DNA of 64,000 nucleotides, taken from Pirellulaceae bacterium. Lineage in GTDB: Bacteria > Planctomycetota > Planctomycetia > Pirellulales > Pirellulaceae. The stretch covers positions 1 to 64,000 of the forward strand of contig JAHDXO010000048.1 of NCBI GenBank assembly GCA_023382975.1, given 5' to 3'. Position numbers and translations under genes: made by a program. The notes below the pieces were generated by a model, which was not told the DNA's origin, ran no database searches, and was given only the letters and a program-made list of their open reading frames with translations. Position 1 is the first letter of the stretch; the number at the start of each line of letters is the position of its first letter. This document shows, piece by piece, positions 8,189-18,045 of this stretch.

Positions 8189-10141
8189 TTACTTCGTCGA
8201 GATGGCGTACAACTGGGAGCGGTCGGACACGAACATCACGCCGTTGGCGATGGTCGGGGTGCTGTAGATCGACGAGGGGAACTCGATCATGCTGGCCGTC
8301 TTCAACTCTTTGCCCGTGTTGAAAACGGACATCAGGCCGTCCTCGTTGCCGATGAAGACCTTGCCGTCGACGACCATGGGCGATCCCCAGATCGCCGCCA
8401 TCACGTCCGCTTCGTAGTAGCGCTGGCCCGTTGCGAAATCGAGGCAGTGAATCCGACCGCTCAAGTCCGGTGCGTAGACCAGTCCGTCGTGGATCGCCAC
8501 GGTCGACAGGGTTCGGCGGAATGCATCCACGCCGGCTTCACCCGTCTTCGAGCCGTCCTGGTCCACACCGCCCCAGTGCCAGATCTGCGCGGAATTGGGG
8601 TTCGGCTGACCGTCCTCGGTCACCGGGCTGACGTCGCCTCGCTTGTTCACGGCGATCCGGTAGATGTGCCCGACACCCTCGCCGTGCTCCGGATCCTGTC
8701 CGACTCCGAGAACGACGCTGTTCTGGTAGAACACGGGCGTCGCGATGATGTTGTTCCGCGTGCCCCGACCACCCAATTCCCACTTCGAGTCCTTCGGATT
8801 CAAGTCGAACTTCCAGATATGCTCGCCGGTCTTCGCGTCCAAAGCGTACAGCCAACCGTCGCCACCGGGCATGTAGACTTGGGCTTTACCGTCCACGATA
8901 CCCAGCGCGGGCGAACTCCACTGACCGTGCAGGATCTTGTCGAACGGCGTGTTGTCTTCCCAGACGACTTCGCCGGTCAGCTTGTTCACGGCAATGAAGC
9001 TGGGCGCGCGCGGCGATGGCAGTTCCAGATGGGCCTCGTCGACCCCGTTGGACGTTACCAGCAGGACCACGTCCTCGTAGACCAACGGTGAACTGGTTGC
9101 CAGATTGTGCGGGAAGACCCCCAGTTCGTCCATCATGTCCAACGACCAGATGATGTCCGCGTCTTGCTTGTCGGCGTCGACTTCGTCGGCGTACGGGCCG
9201 TCGTTCTCGCCGTCCAGAAACCCTTCGGTGTCCAAGCACATCAGCTCGCAGCGGTTGGTCACGATCCAAAGTCGGTTGCCTTCGACGTAGGGCGCCGAGC
9301 AGATGCCTTGTTCGGGCCAATCATTGACTCGGCCCTGCGGCAGTTTCTCACGAGTCAACTGCCAGAGGAATTCGCCCGTCTTCTCGTCGAAGCACAGCAA
9401 TACGCCGCGGTCGCCCTTGTGTTGCGGACGGTACTCGCCGCCGTTGTTTGTACCCACCCAGACTTTGCCGCCGGAAACGACTGGGTTGCCGTAGGTTTGC
9501 GAGCCCAGTGGAGCTTTCCAGAGGATGTTGAACTCGTCGATCGACGTCTCCGGCACGCGACTGAGCCGCTGCGGATCTTCGACCGATGTCGTCGGTGTGA
9601 AGACGTCGGAGAAACCGGTCGTTGCGTTGACCATGTTGCGGGCGACGTCGCCGCCCCAGCAGGGCCAGTCGCCGGTGACGACGCGATCGGTCGCAGGCGC
9701 CGCTTCGGCGATGGCCGGTGCCGCTTCCACCGCAGCAACTGCCGTTTCGACCGGGGCGGGCGGACTGGCGGATTGGTCTTCGGCGGGGGGAACGGCAGCC
9801 GGTCCGTCGTCAGTCGGTTGGGACGGCGCGGGCGGCTCGGCCTCCGTTGCGGATGGTTGGTTCTCCGGAGGCGTCAATTCGATCTCGCTGCTTTCGGCCG
9901 GATCGGCGGGCATCGGTTCCGACGTGGTTTCGGCGGGCGTCTCCGCCTCAGCCGGTTCGGCGGGTGGCGTGGACTCGATCTCGACGTCGTCCGCATCGAC
10001 GTCCGTGGTGGAACCGCCGGTTGCAGTAGGAGTTGACGGACTGCTCGGCGAGCGTTGCGGCGCCGGGCTGCATCCGCACCAGAGAAGGGTTGCGACGACG
10101 ACCAGCATCGTCTGCCAAGCTTGTTGATTCGGGATGTTCAT
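8189..10141 (-). CDS. PQQ-type beta-propeller lipoprotein with long acidic linker
   Basis: 650 residues. The N-terminus has a lipoprotein signal with lipobox LLWC-G, so it is probably membrane-anchored. Residues ~30-150 are a low-complexity linker rich in Pro, Ala, Glu and Thr. Then WPCWGGDVARNM opens a beta-propeller with repeated blades of the form L.CLD..TG...W (for example YALDAKTGEHIW and LCFDEKTGEFLW). Such planctomycete proteins are annotated as PQQ-binding-like, but no dehydrogenase active site is evident, so a structural or binding role is as likely. Separated from the flanking operon genes by 6 and 18 bases. Confidence 0.85.
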   Translation of the reverse strand: MNIPNQQAWQTMLVVVATLLWCGCSPAPQRSPSSPSTPTATGGSTTDVDADDVEIESTPPAEPAEAETPAETTSEPMPADPAESSEIELTPPENQPSATEAEPPAPSQPTDDGPAAVPPAEDQSASPPAPVETAVAAVEAAPAIAEAAPATDRVVTGDWPCWGGDVARNMVNATTGFSDVFTPTTSVEDPQRLSRVPETSIDEFNILWKAPLGSQTYGNPVVSGGKVWVGTNNGGEYRPQHKGDRGVLLCFDEKTGEFLWQLTREKLPQGRVNDWPEQGICSAPYVEGNRLWIVTNRCELMCLDTEGFLDGENDGPYADEVDADKQDADIIWSLDMMDELGVFPHNLATSSPLVYEDVVLLVTSNGVDEAHLELPSPRAPSFIAVNKLTGEVVWEDNTPFDKILHGQWSSPALGIVDGKAQVYMPGGDGWLYALDAKTGEHIWKFDLNPKDSKWELGGRGTRNNIIATPVFYQNSVVLGVGQDPEHGEGVGHIYRIAVNKRGDVSPVTEDGQPNPNSAQIWHWGGVDQDGSKTGEAGVDAFRRTLSTVAIHDGLVYAPDLSGRIHCLDFATGQRYYEADVMAAIWGSPMVVDGKVFIGNEDGLMSVFNTGKELKTASMIEFPSSIYSTPTIANGVMFVSDRSQLYAISTK

Positions 10142-10159
10142 GACAATCTCTTCCTTCGT

Positions 10160-12367
10160 TTATTCCTGAGTGACGATTACGTTGTCAAAGGCGGAGGACG
10201 CCAGCGAATAGATGTATATCCCGGGGCTGCCGGTCATATTGGGATGCGGATCGACCGCCTCGATCGTCCACGCCTCGGGTTCCTCTTGCCCTCGCTTCCA
10301 GACTTTGCCCAGCACATGGGCGCCGTCATCCTTGATGTCGACACGCAGCTTCATCGTGTACCAGACGTCCGGGTCGGATCGGAAGCTGATTTCGCGCGCC
10401 ATCCTCAAATGTGCCGGCCAACTCTGGACGGACAGCTTTTGCGTGTTGCCCTTTAGAATCAGATTGTAGCGTTGAACCGTGACACCGACGTTGGCCAGCT
10501 TGCGTTTTTCCTCACGCATCAGGACGTCCGCCTGAACAGTATACCCGCTCATCTCCGCCGGTCCGAACCACACGCCGATACTGGGCTTGCCTGGACCGGG
10601 CGTATTGACCAACGCACGTTCGCCTTCCACGTCGGCCGCGGCCAATTTGCGGCCGAAGATCCACGTGCTGGGAACCTGTTTGTCAGCATAATCATTGAAA
10701 TCCCAACGCCACGGCAATTCGGGGAAGATACGCACGCGTGCCCGGGCGGTCAGATCGCCGAACTTGGCGATCACGTGACCACCCTGTTCGACCTGCGGGG
10801 CTTCGATCACCAATTTGCTGCCCTCGGCCTTGGCGCTGGAAAGATTTGCCTGAGGCTCCAGAACGGGGTCAGTCACCTCGATCAGCCGCCCGTTCTTGTC
10901 GAAAACGTGCAGTTGATATTCAACCTGGCCACTGCCTTTGATCTGCGTTTCAAACGGCACCAATTGGACCAATGCTGCCTCGGATTCGGCCGGCTTCTCG
11001 TCCGGCAGCGGCGGCACCGGGTCGCTGGCCGCCGGCTGGTCTGGATTGCCGACGCAGATCGTCCGGTCCCGCGTGACGAAGTAGATGCGGCCGTCGGCGA
11101 TCGCCGGCGATGCGAAAATCTCATCCATGCCGACGCCATTGGCCGCTCGAAGTTCGACATGCGACAGGGTCTCGCAGCCTTCGCGGCTCGGTTTCAGGAT
11201 GTGAATATTGCCGTTCACCTCCATCACGTAAATCTTGCCGTCAGCCCAAACAGGCGAGCCCTTGCCGACCGTGCCGAGGTTCTTGACCCACAGTTGCTCG
11301 CCCGACTTGCTGTCGAAGGCGATCATGCTGCCGGTGTCGGTGACGACGTACAGGATGCCATCTTTGACCAGCAGGCCGGTGTAACCCGCCTTGACATCGT
11401 CCACTCGCCAAACCGAATGCGTGTCCGTAATGTCGCCGCGGCCGGTGCCATCGATGCACTGGACGCGACCGAATTTCACCGTGTCGATGTTGTCCTCGCC
11501 GTGCGAGATGTAGACCAAGTTTCCGTCGACCACGGGCGCGGCGTTCAATCCGCGTTTCGACATGCGAAAGCCCCACAGCGGCTGACCGGTCCGCGCGTGG
11601 ATCGCATAGACCCCGCCGTCGCCGTTGCCGCCGATCAGCATCCGGACTCCATCGATCACGGCGACGACCGGACTGGAGTAGGTGGTGTCCTGGGGCGTGC
11701 CACCCGGCGCCGAGACCCATCGCAACTCGCCCGTCCGCTTGTCGAACGCGTAATACGCATGTTTCGGCGGTCCGCCCGTCTCGCCCCAGTTCTGTTGCAG
11801 GAAGCTGACGATGACGCGGTCTTCGTCGATCAGCGGCGTGTGGAATCGACCGCCGTAACCGGAGATCTGGCCGAACTCCTCGTACAGCGAACGCTCCCAC
11901 ACAACCTTGCCGTCCGGCGTGTAGCAGCGGAACAAACCGCTGACCGTATGGACATACACCATTCCCGTTTCGACGTCGCCCAGCATGCTGGCCCAACCGA
12001 CTCGCGGCGCGGGTACGTCGGTCTGAAAGACGTTGAACACGTCCCGCCACAGCACCTCGCCCGTCTTCGCATCCCAGCACACCACCTGCTCGCGGGCGTG
12101 GATCTTCTGCACCGGGTCGGTCACATCGTCCGGCGTCCGGCAATTCAAGTAGACCCGGCCGTTCAGCACGATCGGCGTCGACCGCCCGCCGGTCTCGGAA
12201 ACCCACAAGATGTTCTTGCTGTCGGAGAACGACCAGTCGTCAACCAAGTTCTTCTCGCGCGAAATCCCGTTCTGTTCCGGGCCTCGCCAATGAGCCCAAT
12301 CACCGGCCACGGCCACCGAGGCGCCGGTACCAAGCAGCAGCAATGTCAGACTTATCTTCCAATTCAT
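10160..12367 (-). CDS. PQQ-type beta-propeller protein with C-terminal beta-sandwich domain
   Basis: 735 residues from the ATG at 12367, chosen because GTGAGGAAG precedes it and a signal peptide follows (MNWKISLTLLLLGTG...AVAG). The open frame extends upstream into the cupin gene but that part is a shadow. WAHWRGPEQNGIS starts the propeller, with blade motifs such as VVCWDAKTGEVLW, YAIHARTGQPLW and IAFDSKSGEQLW. From about residue 490 an Ig-like region and a concanavalin-like region (FNDYADKQVPSTW; FDNVIVTQE at the end) follow, resembling DUF1080-type domains. It is secreted; the ligand is unknown. Second beta-propeller of the dxs operon. Confidence 0.85.
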   Translation of the reverse strand: MNWKISLTLLLLGTGASVAVAGDWAHWRGPEQNGISREKNLVDDWSFSDSKNILWVSETGGRSTPIVLNGRVYLNCRTPDDVTDPVQKIHAREQVVCWDAKTGEVLWRDVFNVFQTDVPAPRVGWASMLGDVETGMVYVHTVSGLFRCYTPDGKVVWERSLYEEFGQISGYGGRFHTPLIDEDRVIVSFLQQNWGETGGPPKHAYYAFDKRTGELRWVSAPGGTPQDTTYSSPVVAVIDGVRMLIGGNGDGGVYAIHARTGQPLWGFRMSKRGLNAAPVVDGNLVYISHGEDNIDTVKFGRVQCIDGTGRGDITDTHSVWRVDDVKAGYTGLLVKDGILYVVTDTGSMIAFDSKSGEQLWVKNLGTVGKGSPVWADGKIYVMEVNGNIHILKPSREGCETLSHVELRAANGVGMDEIFASPAIADGRIYFVTRDRTICVGNPDQPAASDPVPPLPDEKPAESEAALVQLVPFETQIKGSGQVEYQLHVFDKNGRLIEVTDPVLEPQANLSSAKAEGSKLVIEAPQVEQGGHVIAKFGDLTARARVRIFPELPWRWDFNDYADKQVPSTWIFGRKLAAADVEGERALVNTPGPGKPSIGVWFGPAEMSGYTVQADVLMREEKRKLANVGVTVQRYNLILKGNTQKLSVQSWPAHLRMAREISFRSDPDVWYTMKLRVDIKDDGAHVLGKVWKRGQEEPEAWTIEAVDPHPNMTGSPGIYIYSLASSAFDNVIVTQE

Positions 12368-12378
12368 GGCAGTCTTCC

Positions 12379-12753
12379 TCACGGGTTGGACGAATCGAAC
12401 CATTCGTCGTCGGGGTCGAATTTGGGGAACACGACGATCAAGACCCGCATCCGTCCGATGGCTCGATGCCGAGTTCCAGGGCGGATCAGCACGCACATGC
12501 CCGGGTGGACCGGGATGATTTGATCGTCCAGTTGCATCCGGGCATCCGGCCCGCATTCCAAAAAATAATAGGTCTCGGTCAATTTGCGGTGATAGTGCAG
12601 CCGCGCATCGGCAGCAATCTCCGTCACGTGGACGGTGGCCGGAAAGTCGGCCACGTCGGCAAACGCGCGACGAGCCGTCCCGCAGGGGCAGGCCACTCCG
12701 GGAAGCGTCGAAAAATCCGCGATTTCGTAACCTCGCGCTGGCTTGTCGATCAT
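12379..12753 (-). CDS. Cupin-domain protein, first gene of the dxs operon
   Basis: 124 residues from the ATG at 12753; a longer start at 12810 is possible. A single cupin barrel is visible: HYHRKLTETYYFLE is cupin motif 1 (metal ligands His, His, Glu) and HPGMCVLIRPGTRHRAIG is motif 2 (His). Such small cupins bind a metal and often a sugar or small acid; function unknown. It is 11 bases upstream of the beta-propeller gene in the same direction and so heads the operon. Confidence 0.75.
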   Translation of the reverse strand: MIDKPARGYEIADFSTLPGVACPCGTARRAFADVADFPATVHVTEIAADARLHYHRKLTETYYFLECGPDARMQLDDQIIPVHPGMCVLIRPGTRHRAIGRMRVLIVVFPKFDPDDEWFDSSNP

Positions 12754-13127
12754 GGGCAGTGGCCTTGTGGCGGGACACGTCGCGAATTCGCAGGACGTTT
12801 GCCAATACATCCCTTATTGCCAATCACGCACGCTGCAACTGGCGTTTGGCGCTCCGCACGTACCTCTCAAGACGGTTTGGGGTCCGTCCTACCGATCAGC
12901 CAAATCCTATCAGATCGACTGCGATTGTTCTATGACCCAAACCCGAATGTTCGGCAGCCCCGGAATTGACCTTCGCAGCACAACGGGACCGTTTTCTCCG
13001 CGAAGATCCGTGTTGACGTACGAAACGCCGGACGTACGATAAGCCTTTGCGCAAGTGGAACTTGCGGCCCTTTCGACGATCGCCCTCTGTCTGGGTGTCG
13101 TCAACCACTAAACAACGAGGAAATCTG
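12754..13127. other. Divergent intergenic region between cupin operon and thrS
   Basis: 374 bases holding the start regions of two divergent transcription units. The in-frame extension of thrS upstream of 13128 is not protein-like. A sigma-70-type promoter facing thrS is annotated separately; no riboswitch or T-box was recognised. Confidence 0.5.
13013..13040 (+). promoter_or_regulatory. Sigma-70-like promoter for thrS
   Basis: TTGACG at 13013-13018, a 16-base spacer, then TACGAT at 13035-13040, 88 bases before the thrS start. The match is 5/6 at -35 and 4/6 at -10. Confidence 0.45.
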
Positions 13128-15326
<2,199 letters not shown>

Positions 15327-15420
15327 GCGGAGACGGCGAGCAGGGAAAAGATGGCGACTCTTTCGTGACCGTGGCGAAGGACGATTTTTCTCAGCAACTA
15401 CCGAGACAAAGCATTCGTTT

Positions 15421-16710
15421 GTGAACCATCGCGACGCAACGCCGACGAGTCAGCCCATCGAGGAAATCGATCATTTCCTGACTTGGTGCTGGGCTGCGCT
15501 CGGATGGGAGGTGGCCAGCGACGAAAGCGGAGTCTCCTGGCTGCGCGTGCCGGAACCACTGCGAGTTGACTTGGGCGGCTGCGAAGCCATCCCCGTCTCC
15601 GCTACGGCCTCGGCCAACACGCCCTCCTGGATGGACATCCTGCAGGTGCTCGGAAAACTGGACCGGGCCGCCCACGCAGCACCGGCTAGTCAGCCGACGA
15701 GCGTCCATCAACTGACGCCGCGGCTGTTCGACGCCTACACCGTCGAGGCGGGTCGAGTGATGCTGGGCGGCGGCACATTGGAAGACCTTCCGCTGCTCCG
15801 CGCGACGGGCTTGGTCCGCAGCGAAGAAAGCGGCGAACCTCTGCGGCTGGTTCACCGCTTCAGCACGATCGAAGGCCAGACGGTGGAGCCGAAGCTATTG
15901 GCCTCGCTGCACCTCGACGACTTGGCCCCTCTCCGCCGACCGCCTCGTTTGCCGCCCGGAGATCTGCCGACGTGGCTCGCGACCGCCCGCATGCACCTGC
16001 CGGCCGCCGCGCCGGACGAACGCATCGAGCCGCTGGTCGTGACGATCGTCTGGTGCAAGTATTTCCGCTGCAAGCTGACCTTCGAGATCGGCGATGCGCG
16101 GGCCGAGTTGCCGTTCAGCAGTTGGGCGCAGTGGCTGATCGACGGGGATGCGTCGCCGCCGCCATTCCGCTGCCGGCACACCGACCGCGAGTCGTTCCAC
16201 GTCGTCCGGACCGACGACGGATTGATCACGGTCCCCGAAGCAACCGCCATTTGCGAGCAAACGGGGCGCCGGGTGTTGGAGACGAGTCTGGCCACTTGTG
16301 AATTGACTGGACGGCGCGTGTTGCGCGACCTGTTGGCCGCCTGTCCGATCTCCGGCCAGCAGGTGCTGGCCAGCGAACTGGTGACCTGCGCGATGTGCGG
16401 GCAACCGGTCAGTCCGAAATCCATGGCCGGTCAGCAATGCCACGCCTGTCGGGCCTTGCGGAACGTCCGCCGCGACGACCCGCGGATGGCGATCGTTTTC
16501 GGCTCGCATCCCAAGTTGGAGCAGTGGTCCCGTTGGCGGCTGAGCGAGACGGCGACCGTCTACATCCTCCGCGGTTCGTCGTTCTTCCGGCAATTGCTGG
16601 TCGTCGTCGACCGCGAGTCCCTCGACCCTCTGCGCCTGGCCGAAAGCACGTTCCTGTCCCGCCGCTGGTCCCCGATCGCTCCCGAGCTGTGGCACGAATC
16701 CCTGGGCTGA
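15421..16710 (+). CDS. Uncharacterised protein with 15-residue cysteine repeats and a zinc ribbon
   Basis: 429 residues from a GTG at 15421; the start is uncertain because the frame stays open into thrS and the ribosome site is weak. The first ~270 residues show no recognised domain. Then C278, C293, C308 and C323 recur at an exact 15-residue period with the pattern C-x2-[T/S]-G-[R/Q]2-V-L. This runs into a zinc ribbon C323-x2-C326-x13-C340-x2-C343. A C-terminal region of ~80 residues follows. Probably cytoplasmic, as no signal peptide is seen. It lies 94 bases after thrS on the same strand. Function unknown. Confidence 0.75.
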   Translation: MNHRDATPTSQPIEEIDHFLTWCWAALGWEVASDESGVSWLRVPEPLRVDLGGCEAIPVSATASANTPSWMDILQVLGKLDRAAHAAPASQPTSVHQLTPRLFDAYTVEAGRVMLGGGTLEDLPLLRATGLVRSEESGEPLRLVHRFSTIEGQTVEPKLLASLHLDDLAPLRRPPRLPPGDLPTWLATARMHLPAAAPDERIEPLVVTIVWCKYFRCKLTFEIGDARAELPFSSWAQWLIDGDASPPPFRCRHTDRESFHVVRTDDGLITVPEATAICEQTGRRVLETSLATCELTGRRVLRDLLAACPISGQQVLASELVTCAMCGQPVSPKSMAGQQCHACRALRNVRRDDPRMAIVFGSHPKLEQWSRWRLSETATVYILRGSSFFRQLLVVVDRESLDPLRLAESTFLSRRWSPIAPELWHESLG

Positions 16711-16720
16711 TCGCCGCGGA

Positions 16721-17818
16721 CTACGTCAAACGCTGGAGCTTGGTGACCCTCCCGTTGCGCACCCATTCGGCGACGAACAGATTTCCGTCCGCGTCGAAGC
16801 AGGCGTCGTGCGGATGGACGAACCGTCCGGGCTGCCAGGCTTGCTCGTTGCCGCGGATTTGATGCTTGGTGTCCGCCTTGATGCGTTGCGAGTCGTCGCC
16901 CAACTGGACGACGACCCGATGTTGAGCGTCGAGAATCGAGACGCGGGCGTAGAGTTCCGGCACGACGAGCCACTGCTGCCAGGTGTCAATGTTGGCGGGC
17001 AACCCGAAGCCCTCCAGCGTCTGCAGGTGGTCGCCCTGCGGCGACAGCACTTGCAGCGTGTGGTGGACGCGGTCGCAAACCACGACGCTCGGCTCGCGTC
17101 CCGGTCGGGCGTCGATTCCAATTCCGTGCGGCGTGTCGAACTTGCCCTTGCCGTCGCCCGGTCCGCCGAAGCAACTCCTCCAATTTCCATCCTTGTCGAA
17201 GCGGTGGATGTAGTACGATCCATAGCCGTCCGCCAGCAGAAAGTCGCCGTCGGGCAGGAAGGCGAAGTTCGTCGGCATGAACCGGTCGCGGCCCCAGATC
17301 TTCTGCGGATCGGAGTCTTCGCCGGCTGCGTACATTCCGGCTTGGATCGGGGCACGCTTCTCCCAGATCACGTTGCCTTGCAGATCCAGTTTGGCGAACG
17401 CCTTGACCTGTTGATAGGCGCAGACGTACAGGAACTGCTCGCCCGCTTCCTCGCGCACTTCGATTCCGTGTCCACCGCCCTGGAATTGGCTGCCGAACGA
17501 ACGCACGTAGCGGCCCTGCGGGTCGAACACGAAGATCGACGGATGATCCGTCAAATCGGCACGGCCTTCGTGAATGATATACAGGAATCCGTCGCGGTCG
17601 ATGGCCACGCCGTGGGTTGTCTGCCATTGAAACCGTTCGGGCAACTGGGGCCATTGATGGAAGACCCGGAAGCGGTGTTCGCCTTCGCCGATAACCAACT
17701 CCGAGTCCGCCTTGGCGACACGGAGAATCGCCGGCGCGGCGAGCGAAGCCGCTGCCCCGGCCGCACCATGTGCGAGAAACTGCCTGCGAGATACACCGCC
17801 GCGTCGAGAAGTTGCCAT
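16721..17818 (-). CDS. Tat-exported NHL-repeat (six-bladed beta-propeller) protein
   Basis: 365 residues from the ATG at 17818, which follows ACGGAGTGCGGT. The N-terminus is a twin-arginine signal (RRGGVSRRQFLAHGAAG). The body has NHL/SMP-30-like blades: THGVAIDRDGFLYI, RYVRSFG, NFAFLPDGDFLLADGYGS, TPHGIGIDARPG and VHPHDACFDADGNLFVAEW. Such domains bind ligands or have lactonase or lyase activity; here the activity is not assignable. It ends 11 bases past the stop of the cysteine-repeat gene (convergent). Confidence 0.82.
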   Translation of the reverse strand: MATSRRGGVSRRQFLAHGAAGAAASLAAPAILRVAKADSELVIGEGEHRFRVFHQWPQLPERFQWQTTHGVAIDRDGFLYIIHEGRADLTDHPSIFVFDPQGRYVRSFGSQFQGGGHGIEVREEAGEQFLYVCAYQQVKAFAKLDLQGNVIWEKRAPIQAGMYAAGEDSDPQKIWGRDRFMPTNFAFLPDGDFLLADGYGSYYIHRFDKDGNWRSCFGGPGDGKGKFDTPHGIGIDARPGREPSVVVCDRVHHTLQVLSPQGDHLQTLEGFGLPANIDTWQQWLVVPELYARVSILDAQHRVVVQLGDDSQRIKADTKHQIRGNEQAWQPGRFVHPHDACFDADGNLFVAEWVRNGRVTKLQRLT

Positions 17819-18045
17819 ACCGCACTCCGTGTTTGAGACAAGCCGAAGCGAATGCCGGAGACCCCAAAGTCCCCACCAGACCAGATTCGAAATAGTACGT
17901 GATTTATCCGCGGCGACAAGCGGACAGCGAACGATTCGAGGAACACTGGGCGACGCGGTCGCTTTCCCTGCTTTCAATCGGGAATCCGGTTCGCTAGTCT
18001 GTTTCCGGAAGTGGCAATCGTCCATTCGCCTCCCGGGGAGATCCC

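Noticed and set aside
10472..12523. 683-codon plus-strand frame opposite the beta-propeller gene
   Set aside because: Low-complexity Arg/Asp/Val composition typical of a shadow frame; the minus frame has propeller blades and a signal peptide.
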